This document shows, piece by piece, positions 27,552-36,093 of a stretch of 44,522 nt of DNA; the stretch's first letter is position 1; the number at the start of each line of letters is the position of its first letter. The position numbers were made by a program, and so were the translations under genes. Source of the DNA: a virus; the IMG/VR virus record IMGVR_UViG_3300018877_000007, positions 1-44,522 of that record; one strand, 5' to 3'. A model generated the notes under the pieces. The model did no database searches. It was not told where the DNA came from and saw only the letters and a list, made by a program, of their open reading frames with translations.

Positions 27552-30521
27552 CTACCAGCCGGACGGGTTGCGGACGCTCTGGTTGTCGTACTCCCGCTTG
27601 ATGACCCGCCCATCAACGCGGGCGACGGGGATCGCCGCGAGTTCCTTGCGGAGCGCGCGGAGCTCGGCGATGGCCTGGTCCATCGAGCGGGCGGTGGTGA
27701 CGGGCTCGGGCCGGCCAGTGCCGTTGTAGATCGGCGGGTTCCACCCCGGTTCTATCTGCCCACCGCGGTCCATCTTCCGGAACCCCATGTCGCGGGCGAC
27801 CCCGGTCATGATCCGCGGCCCATTCGCCCGGACCACGGCGGCCATCTGCGCCTTCGTGAGCCCGGGCTGGCCCATGAACTGCCCCCCGTACTCGGGGAGG
27901 TAGAACTGGCGGGCGAACGACGTGACCGGGGCCGCGGAGTTCCCGGACCGCAGCCGCGGCGGGGTCGCCTCGAACGCTTGGCCGCCGATGTTGAACGCCA
28001 TGTGCCCCCGGCCTGGGGTGACCCCGACGGTGAACACGCCCTTGCCGGGGCGGAACCCCTGCGCCGCGCCGATGCTGTCGGTGGTGAAGTACCGCCGGTT
28101 CGGGTTCTTCCCGGTGAGGATGGCGTACGCGCCGCCGGCGAACCCGGAGCAGTCCCAGCCCTGCGGGCCGGTGCCGCCCCACACGTACGGCTCCCCGATC
28201 TGCTGCGCGGCGAACGACTGCGCCTCCCTCACCCGGCCGCCGTCGGCGAACCGTGGAAGCGACCCGGCCGCCTGCTGCCCCCGGACCTTGTGCCCCACGG
28301 CCACGATGGTGTTCCCCGGGTCGCCACCGAGGTCGATCTGACCGGCGTTGAGCCGTTCGAGGAACCCAGGGAACCGCGCGTCGAGCTCCCGCACCCGGGG
28401 GCGCTGCACCACGAACTCACCAGCCGTGAGCCGGGCGGCGATGTTGTCAGAGCGGTCCCCGGGGGAGTAGCCCTGGATGCGGCCACCGAACGCACGCCGC
28501 TGCACCACCTCCCCGGGCAGCCGGTAGTTTTGCCCGTAGGTGCGGTCGAACGCCTTCATGTCGACGTTCACCGCGACCGACCGGCCCTTGAGGCTGTTGA
28601 TGGTGCCCTGCAGCGCCTTCACCCGGCCCTGCGCCCGGTCGATCGCCTCGGCGGCCTTCCGGAACGGGGCACCCAGCGGGCCGGGGAGCTTCCCCATCGC
28701 GCCGAGCAGCGACGACATCGCCCCGAGCATCCTGGAGACCATCCCGAGGATCGCCGACGCCGCGGCCTGCGACCCGGTCTTGATGACGGTCCACAGCCCG
28801 TTGACGATGTTCCGGAACGTCTCACTGCGCTTGTAGGCCACGACGATGCCCACAGTGAGGGCGGCGATCGCGGCGATGACCACACCGATCGGGTTTAGGT
28901 TCATCACCACGTTCAGGGCTACCTGGACGCCCGCCCATATCTTCGTGGCGGCGGTGATGAGCTTCACGACCGCGAGGTACGTCTTGTACGCAGCCACACC
29001 CGCGACGACCGCCGCTACCAGCGGGATCACGATGTCCCGGTTGCGGACCAACCACCCGACCAGGTCGCCGATAGCGGGGACCAGGGTACCGGCCACGAAG
29101 CCGCCGACCGCGGCCAGCGCGGCCCGGAACCGGGGCAGCCACACCGCGGCCAGCTCCTGCACCCGGGGGATGACCTCAACCTTGAGGAACGCGCCGATGC
29201 GTTCCATGACCCCAACGAAGCCGTCACTGGTGACGTCGCCCTCACGGAGCGACGCACTGAACGCCTTCACCCCCAGGCTCACCGTGTCGAACACCTTCCC
29301 GGCGAACGCCCCGACCCGCTGCACACCGCCGAGGAACCCGTCCGCGGTGACTTTCCCGTCCTGGAACGCCTGGATCGCCGCGCCCATCCCCGTGACCAGC
29401 GCGGACTGCACGGTCCGCTGGAACTTCGTCAGCGCAGCTGAGGCGGTCGCGCCGACCGACTGGTCCAGCGACGCCGCAGCCCCCCCGACCTTCCCCAGCG
29501 CGGCGACCGCCGACGACGGATCCAGCGCGAACAGTGCGTCACCTAGGTCCTCGGCCTGAGTGCCGAACAACTGCACGGCCAGCCGGGACCGCTTCACCGG
29601 GTCCTCGACCTTCCGCAGCCTGTCGAGGGTCAGGTCGAGGGCGGTGTTCGCGGACGCCCCGCCCTTCCCGATCCGGGCCGCCATCTCGCCGGCGGACAGG
29701 CCGATGCCCCGGAACCCCTCCACGGTGGCCTTCGACCCGTCGACCGCCCTGATGCTGAATTCCTTGATGGCGTCGGCGACGATGTCGGAGTCCCGGGCGC
29801 CCGCCTTGATGCCCTGCGAGATCAGCCCCGTCGCCTGCTGGCCGGAGATCCCGAACTTCCGGAACTGGGTGCCGTACTCGTTCAGGGTGTCGAGGAAGTC
29901 CTCCGACTTGTCCGCCCCGGACTGGAAACCGCGGGTCACGATGTCCAACGCCTCGGTGGCGTTCGCGGCCAACCCGGTCTTCATGAGCTGCCCGACAGAC
30001 CGGGTGACCCCGCCGAGGTCCTGATCGAACGTCTTCGCGACGGAGATGACCTGCCCCGTCAGCGGCTGCAGGTCGACGGAGTTGATCGAGGTGCCGGTGT
30101 CCTGCACGACCCGGCGGAGCGCCTCGTTGACCTCTGTCAACGACTCCCCGTACGCGTTCTTGAACAGGTCCCCGGCGACCTTCCCGACGCGCGCCGCTTG
30201 CGCCCCCGTCAGCCCTAGCTGCCCGGCGAGCTTCGCCTGCGCGTCCTCCACCGACAACGCGGAGGTGAACGACGCCCCGAACGCCCCCGCGACTGCGGCC
30301 CCGCCCACCGCGGCGGCGGCCATGCCTGCGCTCGACTTGAACAGCGCCGACACCCTGCCGCCGATGGCAGGCAGGGACCGGGAGAACCCGATCCCGAACG
30401 ACCCGCCGGCGCGCTTCCCGGCCTCCGACGCGTCGATCTTCGCTAGCTTCTTCTTCAGCTCCGGCTCGAACCGGTCGACGTCGGGCTTGACCGCTACGTA
30501 GACGTCCGTCAACGACGGCAT
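27552..30521 (-). CDS. Tape measure protein with NlpC/P60-like domain
   Basis: 989 residues. Typical start (LTDVYVAVKPDVDRFEPELK), long helical regions, and hydrophobic patches near 490-580 (VIPLVAAVVAGVAAYKTYL, IGVVIAAIAALTVGIVVAY). Its length would set the tail length, and it is expelled or inserted during DNA entry. Near the C-terminus, EPYVWGGTGPQGWDCSGF places a candidate catalytic Cys at about 791, and RGHMAF a His at about 840, the order of NlpC/P60 peptidases that cut wall peptides. It probably opens peptidoglycan during infection. Its ATG shares a base with the previous stop (TGATG). Confidence 0.93.
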   Translation of the reverse strand: MPSLTDVYVAVKPDVDRFEPELKKKLAKIDASEAGKRAGGSFGIGFSRSLPAIGGRVSALFKSSAGMAAAAVGGAAVAGAFGASFTSALSVEDAQAKLAGQLGLTGAQAARVGKVAGDLFKNAYGESLTEVNEALRRVVQDTGTSINSVDLQPLTGQVISVAKTFDQDLGGVTRSVGQLMKTGLAANATEALDIVTRGFQSGADKSEDFLDTLNEYGTQFRKFGISGQQATGLISQGIKAGARDSDIVADAIKEFSIRAVDGSKATVEGFRGIGLSAGEMAARIGKGGASANTALDLTLDRLRKVEDPVKRSRLAVQLFGTQAEDLGDALFALDPSSAVAALGKVGGAAASLDQSVGATASAALTKFQRTVQSALVTGMGAAIQAFQDGKVTADGFLGGVQRVGAFAGKVFDTVSLGVKAFSASLREGDVTSDGFVGVMERIGAFLKVEVIPRVQELAAVWLPRFRAALAAVGGFVAGTLVPAIGDLVGWLVRNRDIVIPLVAAVVAGVAAYKTYLAVVKLITAATKIWAGVQVALNVVMNLNPIGVVIAAIAALTVGIVVAYKRSETFRNIVNGLWTVIKTGSQAAASAILGMVSRMLGAMSSLLGAMGKLPGPLGAPFRKAAEAIDRAQGRVKALQGTINSLKGRSVAVNVDMKAFDRTYGQNYRLPGEVVQRRAFGGRIQGYSPGDRSDNIAARLTAGEFVVQRPRVRELDARFPGFLERLNAGQIDLGGDPGNTIVAVGHKVRGQQAAGSLPRFADGGRVREAQSFAAQQIGEPYVWGGTGPQGWDCSGFAGGAYAILTGKNPNRRYFTTDSIGAAQGFRPGKGVFTVGVTPGRGHMAFNIGGQAFEATPPRLRSGNSAAPVTSFARQFYLPEYGGQFMGQPGLTKAQMAAVVRANGPRIMTGVARDMGFRKMDRGGQIEPGWNPPIYNGTGRPEPVTTARSMDQAIAELRALRKELAAIPVARVDGRVIKREYDNQSVRNPSGW

Positions 30522-30856
30522 CAGCCACCCCCCGTCCGCCGGCCGGCGACGCCGCCGACCTTCCGCGCCGCGGGCCGCAGGTGCGGCCGGGCGGGGGTGT
30601 CCTCGGAGCCGAGCTCAACGATGCCGCCGTAGAAGCCGGCACCGGACCAGCCGACCCGGAACTCCACCATCCCGGTCCCAGGGTCGTACACGTTGGTCAC
30701 GGAGAGACCGCGGCGCAGCGCGCCGGTGTCCTTCGGCGCGAGCGCGCGGGCCTCCCGGCGGATCTCGTTCGCGACCACCCTCATCTGCTTCTTCACCGAC
30801 GGGGTCTGCGTCAACGCGGCGATCACACGCTGACTGAGCCGGGGCTCGAACTTCAC
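30521..30856 (-). CDS. HK97 gp10-like tail-completion/neck protein
   Basis: 111 residues. The pattern NEIRREARALAPKDTGALRRGL, then GFYGGIVELG and ARPHLRPA matches the HK97 gp10-like family, which joins head and tail or completes the tail. These genes usually lie just before the tail terminator. Here it is between the tail chaperones and the tape measure. A basic, Gly-rich C-terminus (RKVGGVAGRRTGGG) follows. Confidence 0.78.
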   Translation of the reverse strand: MKFEPRLSQRVIAALTQTPSVKKQMRVVANEIRREARALAPKDTGALRRGLSVTNVYDPGTGMVEFRVGWSGAGFYGGIVELGSEDTPARPHLRPAARKVGGVAGRRTGGG

Positions 30857-30869
30857 CGTGGCCCCCTTC

Positions 30870-31103
30870 TCAGGTTGGGATGTCGCCGGCGAGGAGCACC
30901 GCCCCGCGCTGCTCGACGCGGACGGCCGCGCGGCGTTCAGCGGGCAGCAGCGGCCCGTCCAGCCACTCGTGCAGCTGGCGGTGGGTGCAGTCGTTCGTGC
31001 ACCCGCGGGGCCGGTCGAACACGCATCCCTCCGCGTGTTCAGTCCGGCCCAGCAGGTGGACGTAGACGAGGTTCCCCATCAGGCGCGGGGACAGCCACGT
31101 CAA
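30870..31103 (-). CDS. Cys/His-rich second tail-assembly frame
   Basis: About 77 residues if begun at the TTG at 31103, which overlaps the chaperone stop as TTGA; an ATG at 31079 is also possible. WLSPRLMGNLVYVHLLG is followed by GCVFDRPRGCTNDCTHRQLHEWLDG, a zinc-like Cys/His cluster. Codon use is fully coding. No Shine-Dalgarno precedes either start, and the frame is open upstream in the -1 register of the chaperone gene, so it is probably made at least partly as a -1 frameshift extension, as for many tail chaperones. Confidence 0.62.
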   Translation of the reverse strand: MTWLSPRLMGNLVYVHLLGRTEHAEGCVFDRPRGCTNDCTHRQLHEWLDGPLLPAERRAAVRVEQRGAVLLAGDIPT

Positions 31104-31642
31104 CCAGCGGTAAGGATGTCGTCCAGGGACCGGAACATCGCCGCGGACCGGTCCGGCTCCTCGTCCGAGTCCAGCGGCCGGGGGGCCGCCGTCAGCACCG
31201 CTGGTGAGGACACCGGAGGAGAAGACGAGGAGCTCGAACTCGGCGAAGTTGGCGGCAGCCCACCCGAGGAGGCGGGCGCCGCCACGGTAGGGCGGCCGTC
31301 CTGCGCCTGGAACAGCGCGAACACCAACGTCATGATGCTGTCGAGGTCGGCGCGGAGCCCGATCTTGTAGAACCGGTTGAAGTGGCTGGTGTCTTCGGGG
31401 ACGACCTTCCCGTCCGGGCCGGTGTGCTCGGGGACGGTGAGGGAGATCGCCAGCGCCTGCCACATCGCGGCCAAGCCTTCCGAGTCGTCGATCTTCCCCG
31501 TCGCCGACGCGCCGAGCTGCAGCATGAGCATCGGCGGGATGTCGCTGGCGACGGTGAAGGTCTCGCCGAGGAACGTGAACGTGTCGCGGTCGGTGCTGCG
31601 GTCGAGCTCCCGCATGGCGGCACCGAAGTCACCGAGGTTCAT
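31100..31642 (-). CDS. Tail assembly chaperone (upstream frame)
   Basis: 180 residues; its ATG shares a base with the major tail stop (TGATG). The N-terminal 130 residues (FTFLGETFTVASDIPPMLML, then FNRFYKIGLRADLDSIMTLV and QAQDGRPTVAAP) match phage chaperones that hold the tape measure during tail assembly. A Ser/Pro-rich linker and an acidic end (DSDEEPDRSAAMFRSLDDIL) follow. A candidate slip site, GGGTGGG, lies at 31265-31259. From there the -1 frame (AANFAEFELLVFSSG) has unusually strong G/C third positions. Confidence 0.83.
   Translation of the reverse strand: MNLGDFGAAMRELDRSTDRDTFTFLGETFTVASDIPPMLMLQLGASATGKIDDSEGLAAMWQALAISLTVPEHTGPDGKVVPEDTSHFNRFYKIGLRADLDSIMTLVFALFQAQDGRPTVAAPASSGGLPPTSPSSSSSSSPPVSSPAVLTAAPRPLDSDEEPDRSAAMFRSLDDILTAG
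31259..31265 (-). other. Candidate -1 ribosomal frameshift site in the chaperone gene
   Basis: TCG-GGT-GGG in the chaperone frame could re-pair as CTC-GGG-TGG one base back. It is not a classic heptamer, so placement is tentative, but the change of codon statistics to the -1 frame occurs here. Confidence 0.35.
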
Positions 31643-32238
31643 CAGATGCTCTGGGCGAGGGAGCCGGAGGTGTGCCGCACGTACGGCAGGCCGGCGTTCA
31701 CGGTCGCGTCGGGGAGCTCGACGGAGAACGTCGCCGGGAGGACGTGCTTCGCGGAGAACGTGGACCGGGCGGTCTCGAAGCCGCCCGTGTTGATCACCTG
31801 CGGCCAGATGATGACCTCGTCGTCGTCCATCGACTGGAACCCGAGCATCACCCGGATCTCGTTGCCCGCCAGCGGCGGCACGTACTTGCTGATCTTGGTA
31901 ACGCCGGTGCCGGACACGGTGATCGTGCCGCCGTTCGCGGCCAGCTTCCAGTTCAGGTCGCTGATCTCCGCCATCGCGAACGCGACCGACCCGGACTTCC
32001 CGGTCGTCACCGTCCGCACCGGGTACAGCGACTCCGCGACCCGAATATCCTCGGTGTCGGTCGACTCCGAGTACGTCAGGCCCTCATCGGTCGAGCCGAC
32101 CGCGATCCACGACGTCCACGTGCCGACGACCTTGTTCGCGGCGGCGGTGAACGTCGGGATCGCGGTGCCCAGCGGGGCGTACCGGATGATGCCCGGGCCA
32201 GTCTTTATGAGCCCAGGGGTGATCGTTGAGATTGCCAT
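31642..32238 (-). CDS. Major tail (tube) protein
   Basis: 198 residues. TITPGLIKTGPGIIRYAPLG, then WTSWIAVGSTDEGLTYSEST, SGSVAFAMAEISDLNWKLA and VIIWPQVINTGGFETAR follow the usual beta-rich pattern of siphovirus tube subunits. It is encoded immediately before the chaperone frames and tape measure, the standard position. Expected to polymerise as stacked hexamers around the tape measure. Confidence 0.87.
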   Translation of the reverse strand: MAISTITPGLIKTGPGIIRYAPLGTAIPTFTAAANKVVGTWTSWIAVGSTDEGLTYSESTDTEDIRVAESLYPVRTVTTGKSGSVAFAMAEISDLNWKLAANGGTITVSGTGVTKISKYVPPLAGNEIRVMLGFQSMDDDEVIIWPQVINTGGFETARSTFSAKHVLPATFSVELPDATVNAGLPYVRHTSGSLAQSI

Positions 32239-32242
32239 TGAT

Positions 32243-32271
32243 TTGCTTCCCTTCCGGGGAACCCGTTAGAT
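32243..32271 (+). promoter_or_regulatory. Promoter for the rightward HNH gene
   Basis: TTGCTT (32243-32248) and TTAGAT (32266-32271) are 17 bases apart. The ATG lies seven bases after the -10 with no Shine-Dalgarno, suggesting a leaderless transcript. Confidence 0.5.
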
Positions 32272-32278
32272 CCGGTTC

Positions 32279-32842
32279 ATGGAGTGCCGAGTGAACACCT
32301 GCGAGCGCACCGTCTACGCGCGGGAGTTGTGCGCCTCCCACTACCAGCGGGAGCGCGCCTACGGGGACGCCGAGCACGTGCCCGTCCGGCGTCGAGCCGG
32401 TGAGGCCGCCCGGTTCTGGTCGAAGGTCGACAAGACCGAGACCTGCTGGCTGTGGACGGGAGGTAAGAGCGCGAGCGGGTACGGCAAGTTCTGGGCCGAC
32501 GACGGCCGCAGCCTCCGCGCGCACCGATGGTCCTACGTCCAGGCGAAGGGGGCCATCCCGAAGGAGCTCCAGCTTGACCACCTGTGCCGGACCCCGGCGT
32601 GCGTCCGGCCCGACCACCTGGAAGCGGTCACCCCCCGGGTGAACACCATGCGGGGGGAGGGACCTGCTGCCGCGAACGCGGTCAAGACCGAGTGCCCGAA
32701 GGGGCACCCCTACGACGACGAGAACACCTACCACATGCCGCCCAGCCGGACGCTCCCGAACGGCGGGCGCGGGTGTCGCGCCTGCCGACGGGAGGCGTAC
32801 CTGCGGTGGGTCGAGCGCGGGAAGGCTCAGGCCGGGCGCTAA
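32279..32842 (+). CDS. HNH homing endonuclease inserted in the tail region
   Basis: 187 residues on the strand opposite to the operon. The N-terminal Cys cluster (CRVNTCERTVYARELCASHY) may bind zinc. CWLWTGGKSASGYGKFW and DHLCRTPACVRPDHLEAV form the HNH core, and CPKGHPYDDENTYH with GRGCRACRREAY forms a C-terminal cluster. Its TAA overlaps the TAG of the facing gene (shared CTAA at 32839-32842). Likely a mobile endonuclease gene. It separates the tube gene from the head-tail joining genes. Confidence 0.87.
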   Translation: MECRVNTCERTVYARELCASHYQRERAYGDAEHVPVRRRAGEAARFWSKVDKTETCWLWTGGKSASGYGKFWADDGRSLRAHRWSYVQAKGAIPKELQLDHLCRTPACVRPDHLEAVTPRVNTMRGEGPAAANAVKTECPKGHPYDDENTYHMPPSRTLPNGGRGCRACRREAYLRWVERGKAQAGR

Positions 32843-33132
32843 GAGGTCTCCCCGAGCACGCTCACCCGGGCCTTCCCGGTCCGCTCCTCGCCGAGGACCC
32901 GGTCCCGCTCCGTCTGGTCGGCGGTCGTCAGGTACTCGTTCACCTCGGGCGCGGTGTGCGCCGACGGGTCGTACTGCGCGGGCAGGACGTCGGCCGGGTC
33001 ACCGGCCTGCACGTAGTCCTGCCACCCGTTGGCCTCCACCGCCTCCGGGGTGATCCGGTCCCCGACCCGGTACGCGTACACACCGGACTTCCCGAACGGG
33101 ATGTCGGCGGTCACGACGAGCTGTTCGCTCAC
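32839..33132 (-). CDS. Hypothetical head-tail region protein
   Basis: 97 residues from the GTG at 33132 in a GTGA overlap with the tail terminator gene. QLVVTADIPFGKSGVYAYRV followed by DRITPEAVEANGWQDYV suggests a small beta domain with helical C-terminus. It lies just before the tube gene. No family recognised. Confidence 0.62.
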   Translation of the reverse strand: MSEQLVVTADIPFGKSGVYAYRVGDRITPEAVEANGWQDYVQAGDPADVLPAQYDPSAHTAPEVNEYLTTADQTERDRVLGEERTGKARVSVLGETS

Positions 33133-33548
33133 TGCTCCTCCATCGTTGCTGTGGTCACTTCGAGCTGGACGAGCCAGCGGGCCCGGCCGGTGGTGGTGTC
33201 CGGCTGCGGCAGCATCCGGTCCAGGTACGCGGCCACGATGTAGCCGGCCGCCGGCGGCCACGCCCCCCGCAGGTCCGGGGCGACCGCGGCGACGGTCCGC
33301 GCGAGCAGAGACGCCTGCGTGGCCTGCGCCGGGTCACCCCCGCGGCCCCAGCAGTCGACTTGCACGAGGGTCACGGTCCGGCGTGGTTCGGCGGTGGGGG
33401 CGAAGTCGACCACCCCGACGACCAGGAGCGGATACACCGACCCTGCGACCCGGTCATACACCCGGGTCCCGACCAGCGCCGTCACCGCAGGTTGCCCGAG
33501 AAGCGCCCTGATCGTGAGGTCGACGACGTCCGGTGCGACAGGCAGCAT
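33129..33548 (-). CDS. Tail terminator-like protein
   Basis: 139 residues. DVVDLTIRALLGQPAVTALV, then YPLLVVGVVDFAPTAEP, VTLVQVDCWGRGGDPAQATQ and ARWLVQLEVTTATM form the alpha/beta pattern of tail terminator (gpU-like) proteins, which cap the finished tail and meet the head connector. The position, after head closure and before the tube protein, fits. Confidence 0.72.
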   Translation of the reverse strand: MLPVAPDVVDLTIRALLGQPAVTALVGTRVYDRVAGSVYPLLVVGVVDFAPTAEPRRTVTLVQVDCWGRGGDPAQATQASLLARTVAAVAPDLRGAWPPAAGYIVAAYLDRMLPQPDTTTGRARWLVQLEVTTATMEEQ

Positions 33549-33554
33549 GCCGGC

Positions 33555-33893
33555 CTACCCTCCCGAAACAGCGCGGACGACCGCTTCGACATGGTGGACG
33601 CGGGCGCGTTGCCGGGGCCGGTCCGGTTCCCCTACGACCTCGAGGTCCTTGCCGTCCCACTGGATCCGGTCAGTGGCCTTGAGGTCGGCGGTGGGCCGGA
33701 GGAACACCCGCCACAGGGTCTCCGTCCGCTGCTGCAACACCACGTCCTCCGTGGACCCGATCTGCTGCACCGACGCCGGCTCCTCGGTGGGGGTGGCGTT
33801 CTCCCAGTCCCACACCGTGGAGTTGTACGGCCCGGAGACCTCTTCGGCGCGGAGGATCGTGACGGTGTCGTGCAGCCGGGCGCTGGTGAGCAC
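33555..33893 (-). CDS. Head closure/adaptor-like protein
   Basis: 112 residues from the GTG at 33893 with GGGAGG upstream. SARLHDTVTILRAEEVSGPY, then VQQIGSTEDVVLQQRTETLW and VFLRPTADLKATDRIQWDGK form a small beta barrel like SPP1 gp16-type head closure proteins. It starts 13 bases after the stop of the 727-residue gene. The C-terminus (RARVHHVEAVVRAV) is a final strand. Confidence 0.72.
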   Translation of the reverse strand: MLTSARLHDTVTILRAEEVSGPYNSTVWDWENATPTEEPASVQQIGSTEDVVLQQRTETLWRVFLRPTADLKATDRIQWDGKDLEVVGEPDRPRQRARVHHVEAVVRAVSGG

Positions 33894-33906
33894 GGTGGCC
33901 TCCCGG

Positions 33907-36090
33907 TCAGGGTCGGGTGATGAGCGCGGTACCGGGCCGGGCGACGGTCCCGGCGGTCGGCCGGGCCAGTAGCGCAGCCCCGGGCCGGGCGACGGTGCCG
34001 GCGGCGAACCGGGCGACGGTGTCCACGCCCGGGCGGGGGACCTTCGGCTTGACCTTCTCCGTGACCGCCACGACCACCGCGAACGTGATGTGGGCGGTGA
34101 GACCGGCCGCGCCTGCGACCCCCGCGGCCGCGGTGAGCGTGAACGCCGCGGTGACCGCGACACCCGCCGTCGCAGGCCGGGCGGCCACGGCTGCGGCGGA
34201 CAGCACCGCCGCCGCAGCGAGGGCCGCCGACCCGAGCCGGGCAGCGGTCGCGCCGGCGGTGAGCCCTGCGGTGACCGAGACCTGCGCGACCGCTCCGGTG
34301 GTCCCTGCGGCGGTGAACGCGACCGTGACCGTCACCGCGGCCCCGGTGACGGCGGTGGTGGCCGCGCCGGCCGTGAGGGCGGCGGTGGCCGGTAGGGCCC
34401 CGGCGGTGACCCTCGTGGCGTCGGCCACTGCGGACAGCGTCGCGGTGGTGGTGACCGCGGCACCGGCGGGGCGGGTCACCGCAGCCCCGGCCGTCCACGC
34501 GCTCGTGGTCGGGAGGGTGACGGTGGCCGTGGACAACCCGGCCGGGTTCTGCCCGTACACGTTGCCGTACACGTCGCCGTACCGGGCGACGACGGACACC
34601 ACCAGCGACAGAGCCGCGGTGGTGGCCAGCGCCGCGGCGGTGGCCTTCGTGGTGTCGGCGCCGGCGGTGAGGGCCGCGGTGGTGGTGATCCCGGCGCCGG
34701 CCGGGCGGGTGGCGGTGCCGGCGGCGGTGAACGCCGCAGTGGCGGTGATGGCCGCCGTGGCACCGAGGGTGGTCGCGGCGGCGGCGTTCAAGCTGGCGGT
34801 CGTGGTGAGCGCAGCCCCGGCCGGGACGGTCCGGGTGCCAGCCGCGGTGAACCCGGCGGTGACGGGGAGCGCCGCGCCCGCCGACACAGCCGTGCCTGCG
34901 CCGGCGGACAGGGCCGCCGTGGTCGCGGCGGCCGCGGTGGTGGACGTGGTGCGTGCGCCGGTGGCGGCCAGGGCGGCGGTCGCGGTGATCCCGGCGGCGG
35001 TGCGGGCGGTGACCGCTGCAGCCGCCCCGAGGGCCGCAATGGCGGTCAGGGTCGCGGCAGTGCCGGCCGTGACAGCGGCGGACGCCCCCACGGCCGCCGT
35101 GGACGCCAGCACGGCACCCGCCGGGGTGGTGCGGACGGCGGCCGTGGTGAACGCCGCCGTGGTGACCTGTGATGCCCCGGCGGTGATGGTGACCGCGGCG
35201 GCCGCCGACAGCGCGACGGTCGCGGCCAGAGCCGCTGCGGCCGGCAAGACAGCGGCCCCGTCCGCGGACAGCACGGCGGTCACCGGCAGCGCGGCGGTCC
35301 CGTCCAGGGTCTGCGCGGTCAGCGACGGCCCCAACGGCACCGGCGACCCGAACGTCACCGCCGGGTCATCCAGCTTCCACGTCGCGAGGTTCGCCGTCGA
35401 CATCCGCCCGTACCGGGCCCGCTCGGCCAGGCCCGTCGTCGTCACCGCCGACACGGTGATGAGGTCCGAGGGGGTGGTGGCGTGCCCCACGTACCAGGCG
35501 GCGGTCAGCACCCCGTCGGTCTGGCCCATCCCGGAGCCCCACAGCTCGACCCGCACCCACGTGTCCAGCGGCACCGCGACCGTGCCCGTGACGAGCGTCG
35601 TCCCGGCGGCGTTACGGATCGACAAGATGCCGGCCGTCGACATGAACACGTTCACCAGCTGCGCGTCCGTCTGCGTGCGGAACTGGATCGGGAACACCAC
35701 CGCCGCAGACGGGTACCCGGTGAGGTTCGCGTACACCCGCGACGCGAACGACGCCGACGGGAACGCGCTGGTCCATTGCACGGTGATGGGCTGGTTCGCG
35801 GCCGTCGGCTGCGTCATCTGGCAGCACAACGCGCCCCGCATCGGCCCGGCCGAGGTGTAGACGATGCTGCCGCCGGTGCTGGTGAACACCAACGAGAACG
35901 GCGACCCCGACGCTGCGGAGTTCGCCACGTCGACCGCGCCGGTGTCGGTGCCGCCGTCGAAGGTGTTCGCGTGGACCGACGTGGGCGGCGGCGAGAATAC
36001 CCGCGGCTGCAGCGCCTGCCCGGCCGGCACCGCCGCGAGGATCGGCCGGATCGTGTCGGTGCCCGACCCTGGCCCCAGAACACCGGGCAT
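33907..36090 (-). CDS. Large Ala/Thr-repeat protein with N-terminal LamG-like domain
   Basis: 727 residues. Residues about 40-250 form a LamG-like domain with RVYANLTGYPSAAVVFPIQF and VRVELWGSGMGQTDG, paralogous to the tail protein at 24997-25737. Residues about 262-500 and 528-670 are imperfect 20-residue repeats rich in Ala and Thr (pattern AGAALTTTASLNAAAATTLG), interrupted by RYGDVYGNVYGQ at 503-514. The end repeats AGTVARPG and is basic. Probably an extended beta-rich fibre or head/neck decoration binding the host surface. A long frame on the opposite strand is an artefact of composition. Confidence 0.72.
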   Translation of the reverse strand: MPGVLGPGSGTDTIRPILAAVPAGQALQPRVFSPPPTSVHANTFDGGTDTGAVDVANSAASGSPFSLVFTSTGGSIVYTSAGPMRGALCCQMTQPTAANQPITVQWTSAFPSASFASRVYANLTGYPSAAVVFPIQFRTQTDAQLVNVFMSTAGILSIRNAAGTTLVTGTVAVPLDTWVRVELWGSGMGQTDGVLTAAWYVGHATTPSDLITVSAVTTTGLAERARYGRMSTANLATWKLDDPAVTFGSPVPLGPSLTAQTLDGTAALPVTAVLSADGAAVLPAAAALAATVALSAAAAVTITAGASQVTTAAFTTAAVRTTPAGAVLASTAAVGASAAVTAGTAATLTAIAALGAAAAVTARTAAGITATAALAATGARTTSTTAAAATTAALSAGAGTAVSAGAALPVTAGFTAAGTRTVPAGAALTTTASLNAAAATTLGATAAITATAAFTAAGTATRPAGAGITTTAALTAGADTTKATAAALATTAALSLVVSVVARYGDVYGNVYGQNPAGLSTATVTLPTTSAWTAGAAVTRPAGAAVTTTATLSAVADATRVTAGALPATAALTAGAATTAVTGAAVTVTVAFTAAGTTGAVAQVSVTAGLTAGATAARLGSAALAAAAVLSAAAVAARPATAGVAVTAAFTLTAAAGVAGAAGLTAHITFAVVVAVTEKVKPKVPRPGVDTVARFAAGTVARPGAALLARPTAGTVARPGTALITRP
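34075..35307. repeat. Imperfect 60-base repeat array
   Basis: The Ala/Thr repeat part of the preceding gene; roughly twenty diverged 60-base units coding 20-residue repeats, broken by a unique segment at about 34505-34585. Confidence 0.65.
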
Positions 36091-36093
36091 CGG

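Noticed and set aside
33917-35860. A 647-residue open frame on the plus strand
   Set aside because: It is the complement of the Ala/Thr repeat gene; its Ala/Val-rich translation is a consequence of GC-rich repeats, with no motif or ribosome site.
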